Assembly (NCBI RefSeq): GCF_017565305.1
Contig: NZ_JAGEKP010000003.1
Span: 372,001 to 436,000, forward strand
DNA length: 64,000 nucleotides
Source of the DNA: Leifsonia sp. TF02-11
GTDB taxonomy: Bacteria > Actinomycetota > Actinomycetes > Actinomycetales > Microbacteriaceae
Reading direction: 5' to 3'
Within the stretch, counting starts at the first letter, position 1; the number at the start of each line of letters is the position of its first letter. A program made the position numbers and the translations under genes. The notes under the pieces are model-generated. The model was not told where the DNA came from and ran no database searches. It worked only from the letters and a program-made list of their open reading frames with translations. Of the stretch, positions 15,908-24,314 are shown piece after piece.

Positions 15908-16741
15908 ATGACCAGCCTGGCCCGAAGGCTGCCGCTCGGATCGACACGTCCGACCGCCGCCGACCGCGTGCGGCAAAGCGGAGTGATCGTCGCGACCGTC
16001 CTCGCGCTCGCCGGCGCCCTGTACGGATCGGGAGCAGCAGGCGGGCGACCGATCTCGCAGGTGGCGGGCGGGGCGTTCGCGCCGGATGCGACCCTCGTGG
16101 CGCCGGCCGGCCCGGCGTTCGCCATCTGGTCGGTGATCTACGCGGGTCTCGCCGGCTACGCCGTCTGGCAGGCCCTCCCGTCGCAGGCCGCACGGCGCAG
16201 GCAGCGCGCGGCCGGGTACTGGCTGGTCGGCTCGCTGCTGCTCAACGCCGTGTGGATCCTCTGCGCGCAGGCCGGACTGCTGGCGTTGAGCGTCGCCGTC
16301 ATCGTGCTGCTCCTGGCCGCGCTCGTCGTGACCTTCTCACGACTCCGCCACGACCCGGGGGAGTCGACGGCGGACGCCGTCCTGCTCGACGGAACCGTCG
16401 GTCTCTTCCTCGGCTGGGTCATCGTGGCGACCGTCGCGAACATCGCCGCGTGGCTGCGGGCGGCCGGTTTCGCGGGATTCGGGGTGAGCCCCTCGCTCTG
16501 GGCGGTCGCGCTGCTCATCGTGGTGGCCGTGATCGGATGCGCCCTGGCGTTCTGGGACCGCGGCAGGCTCACGCCCGCCTTCGCGGCGGCCTGGGGTCTC
16601 GTCTGGATCGCGGTCGCCCGCGCGCAGGACGGCCTCCAGGAGGACGTCGTGGCGGCGTCCGCGCTGGCGGCCGGAATCCTGATCGTGCTGGTCACGGTCG
16701 CCGTGCGCGTGGCTCGCGGGGGTCGGCTGCAGCGCGGCTGA
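15908..16741 (+). CDS. TspO/MBR-like (tryptophan-rich sensory) membrane protein
   Basis: 277 residues with about seven to eight hydrophobic helices. The conserved element is FAPDATLVAPAGPAFAIWSV with IYAGLAGYAVWQALP, where the P-x-G-P-A-F-x-I-W-S-x-I-Y pattern resembles the start of TspO-type proteins, followed by LLLNAVWI. It is longer than classical TspO (about 160 residues), matching the extended actinobacterial version. Ligand unknown (TspO family members bind porphyrins or other tetrapyrroles). ATG 15908 is chosen. Confidence 0.78.
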   Translation: MTSLARRLPLGSTRPTAADRVRQSGVIVATVLALAGALYGSGAAGGRPISQVAGGAFAPDATLVAPAGPAFAIWSVIYAGLAGYAVWQALPSQAARRRQRAAGYWLVGSLLLNAVWILCAQAGLLALSVAVIVLLLAALVVTFSRLRHDPGESTADAVLLDGTVGLFLGWVIVATVANIAAWLRAAGFAGFGVSPSLWAVALLIVVAVIGCALAFWDRGRLTPAFAAAWGLVWIAVARAQDGLQEDVVAASALAAGILIVLVTVAVRVARGGRLQRG

Positions 16742-16799
16742 CCGAGGCGGGCGCTGTCACGGTCACTCGCGCGTCGGCGAGCCGGAGATCCGACGAGAG

Positions 16800-17061
16800 C
16801 TGGGCGAGGCTGCGTCGCGACGGCGTGAAAAGCAACGCCGACGCGCCATGCGTCGCCGGGCCCGGGGAGGGGCAGGATCGTGTAGGTCCAGATCGCGAAC
16901 GCGTAGACGATGGTCGCGATCCAGCCCGTCGTGCGCCAGAAGGTGAGCCCGCCGCGCCGGCGATAGCTGACGACGACGAACGGCACGGCGAGGAGAACGA
17001 TCGCGACCGCGCCCGCGGAGAGGGCGAGCGCGGCGGCGTTCAGGGCGGCTTCGAGCGACAC
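16800..17061 (-). pseudogene. Truncated VanZ-like gene remnant
   Basis: Reading leftward from GTG 17061 the frame encodes VSLEAALNAAALALSAGAVA, then a second helix and YRRRGGLTFWRTTGWIATIV followed by WTYTILPLPGPGDAW. This is the N-terminal third of a VanZ-like membrane protein (helix, YRR-x-G-x-L, Y-T-x-L-P-L-P). After about residue 80 the similarity ends; the frame continues only as antisense of the TspO-like gene. The right half is missing, so it is a remnant. An intact VanZ-type gene lies next to it in the opposite direction. Confidence 0.55.
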
Positions 17062-17147
17062 CGGATCATCATGGGTCCACTCGCGGCATGAGGGACCTGA
17101 GATCTGGCACACAGGATTCCCGCATGGTCGCGACGTAGGCTGTGCCA

Positions 17148-17585
17148 ATGCCTCTCGACCGACGGACCCGGACCGCTGCGATCATCGCACTCGGCGCATA
17201 TGCGGTCTTCGTCGCCGTCATCGCCTTCTGGCCGACTCCGGTCGACCGGCCCATCGGTCCGGCGCTCTTCCGCATCCTCGGGACGATGCGCGGGGTGGGG
17301 GTCGCCCCGAACGACGCGTACAACGTGGTCGAGTTCACCGCGAACGTGGCGTTCTTCGTCCTGCCGGCGATCCTGGTGGTGCTCATCGTCGGGCTGAGGC
17401 GCTGGTGGATCGCGCCGGTCAGCGGCCTCCTCTGCAGCCTCACCATCGAACTCGCCCAGCATTTCCTCCTCCCGCATCGGTTCGGGACGGTGAACGACGT
17501 GATCGCCAACACGCTCGGAGCGCTCATCGGCTGCGGGATCGGCGTGCTCGTGCTGGTTCGGCGCGCGCGGCGCGCACGTTCTTGA
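17148..17585 (+). CDS. VanZ-like family membrane protein
   Basis: 145 residues with four helices. The family pattern is visible: VIAFWPTPVDRP in the first loop, NVVEFTANVAFFVLPAILVV, LTIELAQHFLLPHRFGTVND and VIANTLGALIGCGIGVLV, matching the E-x-x-Q-x-F-x-P-x-R-x-x-x-x-x-D-x-x-x-N-x-x-G motif. VanZ gives low-level teicoplanin resistance in enterococci; the chromosomal relatives have no settled role. ATG 17148 is preferred to GTG 17142. Confidence 0.85.
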   Translation: MPLDRRTRTAAIIALGAYAVFVAVIAFWPTPVDRPIGPALFRILGTMRGVGVAPNDAYNVVEFTANVAFFVLPAILVVLIVGLRRWWIAPVSGLLCSLTIELAQHFLLPHRFGTVNDVIANTLGALIGCGIGVLVLVRRARRARS

Positions 17586-17661
17586 CACGTCCGCCGTTCG
17601 TGACACGATCGACTGGGCCCCGACACGACGGCGGGGAACGGCGAGAGGAGACCGTGCAGCG

Positions 17662-18582
17662 ATGGCTGGCGTGCTGACCGGGTTCGCGATCATCGCCTTC
17701 GTCATCCTGGTCGGCTACATCGCGGGGCGGTTCGGTGTCGGCGGTCCGTCTGCGCCCTTCGTCCTCAATCGCATCGCGTTCTTCATCACCAACCCCGCGC
17801 TGCTGTTCGTGACGCTCGCGCACGCGGACCTCAGGGTGGTCTTCTCGACGCAACTGCTGGTCGCGGCGATCGCCGCGGTCGTCACGGCCGGCCTGTTCCT
17901 GGTGCTCTCCCGGCTGTTCTTCCGGCGGCCGGCGCCGGAGACGACGATCGGCGCGCTGGGCGCCGGCTACGTCAACGCGAACAACATCGGTATCCCGGTC
18001 GCCGTCTACGTGCTCGGCAGCGCGTCGTTCGTGGCGCCCGTCCTGCTGCTGCAGCTGATCGTGTTCGCCCCGATCGCGCTCACCGTGCTCGATGTGACCA
18101 GTCGCGGCGCGGTCTCCGTGTGGTCGATCGTCACCCAGCCGGTACGCAACCCGATGATCATCGCTTCGGTGCTCGGCATCCTCGTCGACGTCTCGGGCCT
18201 CCACCTGCCGGACGCCCTCTACCAGCCGTTCGAGCTGATCGGCGGCGCTGCGGTGCCGCTCGTGCTGATGGCCTTCGGGATGTCGTTGCACGGATCGCGC
18301 CCGCTGCAGGCCGGCAACGGGAGGATCGAGATCGTCTCGGCTGTCGCGTTGAAGGCGGTGGGTATGCCGCTGATTGCCTACCTGGCGGCCCGATTCGCCT
18401 TCGGGCTGGAGGGTCACGCGCTGTTCGCAGCGGTCGCGCTCGCCGCGCTGCCGACCGCTCAGAACGTCTACAACTTCGCGGCGCGCTACGAGCGCGGTGT
18501 ACCGGTCGCGCGCGACATCGTGCTGCTGACCACCCTCTTCGCCGTGCCGGCGCTCCTCGTCATAGCCGCCCTCCTCGCCTAG
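17662..18582 (+). CDS. AEC (auxin efflux carrier) family transporter
   Basis: 306 residues with ten hydrophobic helices in two five-helix repeats. Typical blocks are NRIAFFITNPALLFVTLA, YVNANNIGIPVAVYVLG (the conserved N-x-x-x-x-G-x-P) and the second-half GGAAVPLVLMAFGMSL. The family exports or exchanges small carboxylic acids such as malate or malonate. A purine-rich GAGAGGAG is 11 bases before ATG. It is convergent with the TPR gene and the stop codons overlap by four bases. Confidence 0.9.
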   Translation: MAGVLTGFAIIAFVILVGYIAGRFGVGGPSAPFVLNRIAFFITNPALLFVTLAHADLRVVFSTQLLVAAIAAVVTAGLFLVLSRLFFRRPAPETTIGALGAGYVNANNIGIPVAVYVLGSASFVAPVLLLQLIVFAPIALTVLDVTSRGAVSVWSIVTQPVRNPMIIASVLGILVDVSGLHLPDALYQPFELIGGAAVPLVLMAFGMSLHGSRPLQAGNGRIEIVSAVALKAVGMPLIAYLAARFAFGLEGHALFAAVALAALPTAQNVYNFAARYERGVPVARDIVLLTTLFAVPALLVIAALLA

Positions 18583-19106
18583 CGGGCCCGGGGGAGCTCG
18601 GCGCGGTCGAGTGAGCGGAGGTACTCGGCGTTGCCGCGAACCGCCGCCTCGTAGCGCAGCAGGTCGGGAGTGCGGATGCGGTCGGCGGCCAAGTCCATCA
18701 ACTCGGCGACGGCCGCGTCGCTGCGTCCGGCCGCGTGCAGCGAGAGCGCGTGCCAGACCTGCACCGACTCCGAGTCGGGGAACTCCGTCCGGGCGCGGTC
18801 GAGTACGGTCAACGACTCGTCGAACCGGGCGAGGTTGCGCAGCGTGCTGCCGTACTGCAGCAGGCATCGGCGCAGGGTGTCGCCGTCGAGGCCGGCCGCG
18901 AGCGCGCGTTCGTAGAATCCGGCGGCGGTCTGCTCCTCGCCCGCGGTGTCGTACGAGCCGCCGACCTCATACAGCACGTGCGGGTCGTCGGGATGCTCGG
19001 CGAGCACCTCGAGGAAGGCCGCGACGGTCGGCGCCATGTTCTCTCGGTCTCGCGCCGCGAAGATCAGAGCGAGGCGGTCGAGCAGTTCGCGGGGAGTGGA
19101 GGCCAT
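18579..19106 (-). CDS. Tetratricopeptide-repeat protein
   Basis: 175 residues, all helical. Repeats of the TPR type are seen at about 35-65 (VLAEHPDDPHVLYEVGGSYD), 70-100 (YERALAAGLDGDTLRRCLLQ) and 105-140 (TVLDRARTEFPDSESVQVWH). No signal peptide, so cytoplasmic. It is a small TPR_5-like scaffold common in Firmicutes and Actinobacteria; binding partner unknown. It is close to the TOPRIM gene upstream, with only four bases between, so they are probably co-transcribed. Confidence 0.85.
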   Translation of the reverse strand: MASTPRELLDRLALIFAARDRENMAPTVAAFLEVLAEHPDDPHVLYEVGGSYDTAGEEQTAAGFYERALAAGLDGDTLRRCLLQYGSTLRNLARFDESLTVLDRARTEFPDSESVQVWHALSLHAAGRSDAAVAELMDLAADRIRTPDLLRYEAAVRGNAEYLRSLDRAELPRAR

Positions 19107-19110
19107 CCCC

Positions 19111-19758
19111 TCACCCTAGGCGCGCTCGCGCCGAGGGATCGCCGAGGAGAGCGGTGAGCGCCTCGCGGACCGGAACAGGGAGCTCGTGCGCCGCGAGCTC
19201 GGCGGTGAGCAGGCGCCCGTACAGCTCCTTGCGACCCGAGGTCGTGCCGAAGAAGCGGTGCAGCTGGGCCGTCACCTCCCGCGCACGCTGCGCCGGCTGG
19301 CGCTGGAAGGTGCGGAACAGGCCGAGGTCACCTCGCCGTGCGAGCACGGCTTCCGCGCGCGCGTCCCCGAGGGCGATCAGCAGTTCGCCCTCGAGGTCGG
19401 GACGACACACGGAGATCGCGTCGACTGACAACCCTGCGCGCCGGAAGAAGTCGGCCTCGCCCTCGTCGCACAGGCCGTGAAGGCGCACCCCGGACGGCGC
19501 CAGCGCATCGACGAAACGCCGCACACTCATCGCGCCGCCCATCGGGAGGATCGCGACACCCTCCGCCGCCGGATCGACGCCGAGGAGGTCGGCGGCGGCG
19601 TGGAGCGCGGCGCGGTCGCTCGCGCCCTCCACGAGCACGACGCCGGTCACCGCGTCCGGGAGGTCGCCGATAACGGTGCTCTCCCGCCGTTCGCGCCGGG
19701 CCGTCATCGCGGCGACAGCGCGCTCGAAGGCGGTCACGGCGTCGCCCTCGCGCGTCAT
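19111..19758 (-). CDS. TOPRIM-domain protein (OLD-like nuclease C-terminal domain)
   Basis: 215 residues. The TOPRIM strand and catalytic Glu appear in VVLVEGASDRAAL, with a second acidic site in LHGLCDEGEADFF. Downstream, RPDLEGELLIALG and FRTFQRQPAQR then LHRFFGTTSGRKELYGRLL match the region after TOPRIM in OLD-family enzymes. The ABC-type ATPase half of OLD nucleases is absent, so this is a free-standing TOPRIM protein. GTG 19770 is an alternative start. It may cut or nick DNA, but this is unproven. Confidence 0.8.
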   Translation of the reverse strand: MTREGDAVTAFERAVAAMTARRERRESTVIGDLPDAVTGVVLVEGASDRAALHAAADLLGVDPAAEGVAILPMGGAMSVRRFVDALAPSGVRLHGLCDEGEADFFRRAGLSVDAISVCRPDLEGELLIALGDARAEAVLARRGDLGLFRTFQRQPAQRAREVTAQLHRFFGTTSGRKELYGRLLTAELAAHELPVPVREALTALLGDPSARARLG

Positions 19759-19841
19759 CGGTCGTGTCACGGGCCCATTCTGCCCCCGTAGCCCGTTCTG
19801 CCCCCTGTCGCCATCGGGACCGCGCGCGTACGGTGCTGCGC

Positions 19842-20111
19842 ATGAAGCTCATCATCTTCGTCGCGGGAGTCGCCGTCGGGTTCGTGATCGGATCGCGCGC
19901 GGGCCGTGGCGCCTACGAGAACATCCGGAACAAGTGGCAGGGGTTCTCCGACTCCGACCCTGTGCAGAAAGTGAAAGGCGATGTCCGCGACCTCGCGGGC
20001 CGCGCCGCATCCGACCTGGGAGACAAGGTGTCGGAGGCTGTCGGCAAGGCGTCCGACAAGCTCGACGAGGTCACCGGGAAGAACGCGGGGACCGCGCCGA
20101 CCGAAGCCTGA
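19842..20111 (+). CDS. Small membrane protein, RAGR type with amphipathic tail
   Basis: 89 residues. An N-terminal helix (IIFVAGVAVGFVIGSRAGRG) is followed by YENIRNKWQGF and an Ala/Asp/Lys-rich amphipathic helix up to the C-terminus, like YtxH-type or general-stress membrane proteins. It shares G-x-R-A-G-R-x-x-Y-x-x-I with the 62-residue protein at 2340. ATG 19842. Convergent with the next gene with 16 bp between. Function unknown. Confidence 0.7.
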   Translation: MKLIIFVAGVAVGFVIGSRAGRGAYENIRNKWQGFSDSDPVQKVKGDVRDLAGRAASDLGDKVSEAVGKASDKLDEVTGKNAGTAPTEA

Positions 20112-20127
20112 CGCTCCGCGCGGTTCC

Positions 20128-20658
20128 TCAGGCGCCCGCCGGCGGGTGCGCAAGCAGTTCGACCCGTTCGGCCAGATAGGCGTGGAAGTCGACCGTCTGA
20201 TCGGAGGATGCGCTCCAGCGGACGAGCGGCCGCCCCTCCCGCAGGAGCAGCGGCCCGGGTGCGGCACGCAACGCCTCCGCCGTCAGGGAGATGGGAGGAG
20301 CGTCGAAGTCGACCGTCTCGCCGTCACGGAAGTGGCCGCGTTCGGCGGCTGCGCGATAGGCGCGACGGGTCTCCGCCGAGACCGACACGAACTGCGCGCG
20401 ACCCGGAGGCGTCGCCCGCACGAGGTGCCCCGTCGCGTAGAGCGTGCCGTCCGCTCCGAGCAGCAGCACGCCGAGCCTCCAGACCCGGCCCACCGGCTTC
20501 AGCACCGGTTCGCGCGGGATGCCGAGCGTGCGCCGCCGCGGCACGAGCACCGCGAGCGCCTCGTCGCGCGCGCCCGCCTCCGTGAGACGTCGCACCGCAT
20601 CGTCGAGAGCGCTCCGGATGCCGGCTACGGCATCCGCGTCGGCGCGCTCATCATCCAC
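20128..20658 (-). CDS. Conserved hypothetical protein
   Basis: 176 residues, soluble. GTG 20658 (VDDERADADAVAGIRSALDD) overlaps the stop of the upstream gene by eight bases, indicating translational coupling. Conserved-looking blocks are RRTLGIPREPVLKPVGRVWR, LLGADGTLYATG and AYRAAAERGHFRDGETVDFD, which suggest a beta-rich domain. I do not recognise a family name. It probably works with the 106-residue partner encoded just before it. Confidence 0.65.
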   Translation of the reverse strand: MDDERADADAVAGIRSALDDAVRRLTEAGARDEALAVLVPRRRTLGIPREPVLKPVGRVWRLGVLLLGADGTLYATGHLVRATPPGRAQFVSVSAETRRAYRAAAERGHFRDGETVDFDAPPISLTAEALRAAPGPLLLREGRPLVRWSASSDQTVDFHAYLAERVELLAHPPAGA

Positions 20659-20971
20659 GCATCCGAGGATACGGCTCCGGCGCGGCACGCCGATCGGCCG
20701 GGGTGGCCGCCCGGATCGAGAACGACGTGTCGTCGGTCACCATGATCAGCTCGACGCCGTGCGCGTGCCGCAGCACCACCAGGGCCGACGAGTCCGACTC
20801 GGCCACGACCTCCACCTGGTGCAGGAAGATGCGCGCCATCTCGTCGCTCACGTGGAAATCGCGGCCGAGCGCGTGCACCACGAACCCCGGGCTCCGCGGA
20901 GGCCGAGCCGTGAGCTGCGTCTCCTGCCGGAAGCCGTCGACCGCCGTCCTCGCCGCTGCTGTCATCGTCAT
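20651..20971 (-). CDS. Small hypothetical protein coupled to the next gene
   Basis: 106 residues. ATG 20971 is preceded by AGGAGGGG at good spacing; its end overlaps the start of the following minus-strand gene. The chain contains GFVVHALGRDFHVSDEMARI and LRHAHGVELIMVTDDTSFSI, an alpha/beta pattern without known motif. It is divergent from the aldo/keto reductase, with a 99-bp shared upstream region. Confidence 0.6.
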   Translation of the reverse strand: MTMTAAARTAVDGFRQETQLTARPPRSPGFVVHALGRDFHVSDEMARIFLHQVEVVAESDSSALVVLRHAHGVELIMVTDDTSFSIRAATPADRRAAPEPYPRMRG

Positions 20972-21070
20972 CGGTCCCCTCCTACCGTCGGCCGGGCCCG
21001 CTCCCGGAACCTGAACGCTAGTCTCATCGTCGAACCTTTCCAGGGGGTTGACGAGGGGTTAGATAGTCAC

Positions 21071-22000
21071 ATGAAAACGCTCAGGCTTCCGAACGTCCCG
21101 ATCCCCGCCTCCAACGTCATCCTCGGTCTCATGCGCATCACCCCGCTGAGCGACGAGGAGATCCGGACGCTCGTCGGCACGGCGCGCGACGCGGGCATCA
21201 CGATGTTCGACCACGCCGACATCTACGGCGACGAGCGGCACGGCTGCGAGACCCGGTTCGGCGACGCGGGCGCCGTGCCCGCGTCGCAGCGCGACCAGGT
21301 GATCATCCAGTCCAAGGTCGGCATCCGCGACGGCTACTTCGACTTCTCGCGCGAGCACATCCTCACCACGGTCGACGAGTCGCTCGCCGCGCTGCGCACC
21401 GACTACCTCGACATCCTGCTGCTGCACCGCCCCGACACCCTCGTCGAGCCAGAGGAGGTCGCCGCCGCGTTCGACGAGCTGGAGGCCTCTGGCAAGGTGC
21501 GCGCCTTCGGCGTCTCGAACCAGACGCCGGGCCAGATCGAGCTGCTGCGCCGCTGGGTGAAGCAACCGCTCGGCATCAACCAGGTGCAGCTGAGCATCAC
21601 CCACTCGCCGATCATCGCGCAGGGCATCGCCGCCAACATGGTCGCCCTCGACCAGTCGATCGACCGCGACAACGGCATCCTCGACTACGCGCGCCTGCAC
21701 GACATCACGCTGCAGGCCTGGTCGCCCTACCAGAAGGGGTTCTTCGACGGCGTGTTCCTCGGCGACCGCGAGAACTACGCCGAGCTCAACGACGCGATCG
21801 ACGAGCTCGCCTCGCGCTACGGGATCACCCCGACGGGCATCGCGACCGCGTGGATCACCCGCCATCCCGCGAACATGCAGGTCGTCCTCGGCACCACGAA
21901 CCCGGGACGTGTGCAGGAGGCCGCTGCCGGTTCGGACGTTCCGCTCACCCGCGAGGAGTGGTACCGGCTGTTCCGGCTCGCCGGGCACATCCTCCCCTGA
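21071..22000 (+). CDS. Aldo/keto reductase (YdhF-like)
   Basis: 309 residues. The catalytic tetrad is Asp50, Tyr52 (FDHADIYG), Lys82 (QSKVGIRDGYFDFS) and His119 (LLLHRPD). The block KVGIRDGYFDFSREHIL and SNQTPGQIELL are typical of E. coli YdhF and its relatives. It reduces aldehydes or ketones with NADPH; the natural substrate is not known. No signal peptide; cytoplasmic. Monocistronic. Confidence 0.92.
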   Translation: MKTLRLPNVPIPASNVILGLMRITPLSDEEIRTLVGTARDAGITMFDHADIYGDERHGCETRFGDAGAVPASQRDQVIIQSKVGIRDGYFDFSREHILTTVDESLAALRTDYLDILLLHRPDTLVEPEEVAAAFDELEASGKVRAFGVSNQTPGQIELLRRWVKQPLGINQVQLSITHSPIIAQGIAANMVALDQSIDRDNGILDYARLHDITLQAWSPYQKGFFDGVFLGDRENYAELNDAIDELASRYGITPTGIATAWITRHPANMQVVLGTTNPGRVQEAAAGSDVPLTREEWYRLFRLAGHILP

Positions 22001-22099
22001 CGGCCGCGCCGCCGGCGGCGTGAACGTACCTGTCGGTATGTCCGTGCTCTCCCGGCGGGGTGCTCCCTGCGTGCCGCCGACCGGGATACGTTCGAACGC

Positions 22100-23305
22100 G
22101 TGGACGACGACGGGCTGAGCGCACCGCGACGATGGGTCGCGCGCGTGAGACTGCTGCGCGTCGGCGGCGTGCGCCAAGGACTGGTGCGCCCGGCCGACTC
22201 GCCGCAGGCGTTCGTGGCCGGCCGGGCGAGCCTGCGCGTACTGCTGGCGGGCTCCGGCCCGGTGGTGGGCTGGGGTGTCGGCAGCCACGACCTGGCCCTG
22301 CCCGGCGCGGTCGCCCGTGCGCTCGCGGCGACGACCGGCCGCGGCGTCGTCGTCGACGTGGTCGCCGACCCGTCGGCGGGCGTGCGCAGGCTCGCCCGAC
22401 TGGCGCGCTCGGCCGAGGTGGGCCGCTACGACGTCGTCATCCTCAGCGCGGGGGTCGCCGATGCGGTGCGGATGGTGGAGCCGACACGCTGGGGTGGGCG
22501 GGTCGAGGCGCTGATCGAGGAGGTCAGGGCGAGCGGCGTGCCCGTCGTCGCGTGGCTGGGTGTGCAGCCGATCCGCTCGCTGCCGCCCTACGACGACGAG
22601 TTCCGCGACCTCCTGCAGGCGCATGCCGAGCGCCTCAACGTCGCTGCCGCCCGTGCCTGCGGCGATGCGGGAGCGACTTTCGTCCCGCTTCCGGCGTCTC
22701 CGCAGGAGGAAGGCGGTCGCCACCGCGGCCCGGCCGGCTATCTCTTCTGGGCACGGCGGATCGCCGACTCGCTGGCTCCTGCGCTCATCGGTCACGGGAT
22801 CGAGGACGGGCACCACGCCTCCCAGCCCGAGGATCGCGTGGCCGCGATAGCGCGACTGCGTCTCGCCGAGCACAAACGCGACGGGAGGTTGACCGGGCTG
22901 GTCGGAACCGCCCAACGCACGCTCGGCGCCGAGATCGCGATGTTCACCGTGCTCGACGAAAGCACAGAGTGGCCGCTGGCCGCGGTCGGAGCATCGCTCA
23001 CCGAGATCCCGATCGAGCAGTCGGCGTGCCTCTACACGATCGAGGCGCCGGACGGGATGGTGGTGCCCGACGCCGAGCACGATGAGCGCTTCGCGTCGAG
23101 CGAGCTCGTGACGGGACCCGCACACCTGCGCTTCTACGCCGGCTACCCGGTGGAGGCGCCGGACGGAACGCGGATCGGCGCGATGTGCGTCTTCGGCCGC
23201 ACGCCCAGGCGCCCCTCCGAGTCGGAGGGCGATCTCGACGTGCTCCGCGAGCTGGCCCTGCTCGCCCAGCGCGAGCTCTGGCGCTGGGACCCGGACGCCT
23301 CCTAG
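22100..23305 (+). CDS. SGNH/GDSL-like hydrolase fused to a GAF domain
   Basis: 401 residues from GTG 22100. The N-terminal 235 residues form an SGNH-type domain: nucleophile Ser52 in LLAGSGPVVGWGVG (in place of GDS), VILSAGVADAV as the block III equivalent, and a likely catalytic His in GGRHRGPAGY. The C-terminal 150 residues are a GAF domain (RLTGLVGTAQRTLGAEIAMF then VIEAP and ELALLAQRELWRW). Fusion of an esterase-like fold to a small-molecule sensor suggests ligand-regulated hydrolysis. No signal peptide is apparent. Confidence 0.82.
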   Translation: MDDDGLSAPRRWVARVRLLRVGGVRQGLVRPADSPQAFVAGRASLRVLLAGSGPVVGWGVGSHDLALPGAVARALAATTGRGVVVDVVADPSAGVRRLARLARSAEVGRYDVVILSAGVADAVRMVEPTRWGGRVEALIEEVRASGVPVVAWLGVQPIRSLPPYDDEFRDLLQAHAERLNVAAARACGDAGATFVPLPASPQEEGGRHRGPAGYLFWARRIADSLAPALIGHGIEDGHHASQPEDRVAAIARLRLAEHKRDGRLTGLVGTAQRTLGAEIAMFTVLDESTEWPLAAVGASLTEIPIEQSACLYTIEAPDGMVVPDAEHDERFASSELVTGPAHLRFYAGYPVEAPDGTRIGAMCVFGRTPRRPSESEGDLDVLRELALLAQRELWRWDPDAS

Positions 23306-23336
23306 CGCGCCGCGAGGCGGCGCGAATGCGCCTCGG

Positions 23337-24281
23337 TCAGGCGTCGGCCGCGCCGGCGGCGGCGCCGAGCGCCGCGAGCGCGCGGTCGAGGGAGCCGCCG
23401 AGCGCCCAGCGCTCGGCGAGGGCGTCGAGCGTCGCGCGCTGCTCGGCGGTCGGAACGCGCAGCCGGGCATCCACCGGTGCGATCGGGAGGTCGCGCACCA
23501 CCTCCACGACCTTCGGCGCCACGGCGAGGTAGTCCACAGCCGCGGCGAACCGTGCGCGCAGCGCCGGCTTCATCGCTGAGGCCGGGTCGACGGCGGCCGC
23601 CTCGATCCCGGTGAGGTCGCCGTACTCGGTGAGCAGCGTCATCGCGGTCTTCTCGCCGACGCCGGCCACTCCGGGCAGCCCGTCGGATGTGTCGCCGCGC
23701 AGCACAGCGAAGTCCGCATACTGGCGCGCGTGGATGCCGTACTTCGCCACGACGACCGCGTCGGTCAGCACCTCCAGGTTGCTCATCCCGCGTGCCGTGT
23801 AGACCACACGCACGTCGGCCTCGTCGTCCACCAGCTGGAACAGGTCCCGGTCGCCGGTCACCACGTCCACCGGCCCGGACGCACCGGTCGCGAGCGTGCC
23901 GATCACGTCGTCGGCCTCGGCCTCCGCCGCGCCCACGATCGGGATTCCGAGCGCGTCGAGCACCTCGCGGATGATCGGCACCTGCACCACCAGCTCGGCC
24001 GGAACCTCCTCGACGTCCACACCGCCCGGCACCTCCTGGGCGACGCGGTGTGCCTTGTAGCTCGGGATGAGGTCGACGCGCCAGCGCGGGCGCCAGTCGT
24101 CGTCCCAGCACGCGACGAGCGACTCCGGGCCGTACTCGCTCACCAGCTTCGCGATGATGTCGAGCAGCCCGCGCACCGCGTTGACGGGCGTGCCGTCCGG
24201 TGCGCGCACCGTGTCCGGCACGCCATAGAAGCCGCGGAAGTAGAGGGAGGCACTGTCGAGGAGCATCGTTCGCCCGGTCAC
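23337..24281 (-). CDS. 5'-3' exonuclease (PolA N-domain/XNI type)
   Basis: 314 residues. Motifs of the flap-endonuclease family: MLLDSASLYFRGFYG (first metal Asp), VACWDDDWRPRWR, EAEADDVIGTLA, VVTGDRDLFQLV, and the helix-3-turn-helix LRGDTSDGLPGVAGVGEKTA that binds DNA. It is the free-standing form of the 5' nuclease domain of DNA polymerase I and probably acts in Okazaki-fragment or repair processing. GTG 24281 or ATG 24266 may be the start. Common in actinobacteria in addition to polA. Confidence 0.9.
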   Translation of the reverse strand: MTGRTMLLDSASLYFRGFYGVPDTVRAPDGTPVNAVRGLLDIIAKLVSEYGPESLVACWDDDWRPRWRVDLIPSYKAHRVAQEVPGGVDVEEVPAELVVQVPIIREVLDALGIPIVGAAEAEADDVIGTLATGASGPVDVVTGDRDLFQLVDDEADVRVVYTARGMSNLEVLTDAVVVAKYGIHARQYADFAVLRGDTSDGLPGVAGVGEKTAMTLLTEYGDLTGIEAAAVDPASAMKPALRARFAAAVDYLAVAPKVVEVVRDLPIAPVDARLRVPTAEQRATLDALAERWALGGSLDRALAALGAAAGAADA

Positions 24282-24314
24282 AGCCCGATCATGCCATGCC
24301 GCTAAGGTGTGCGC

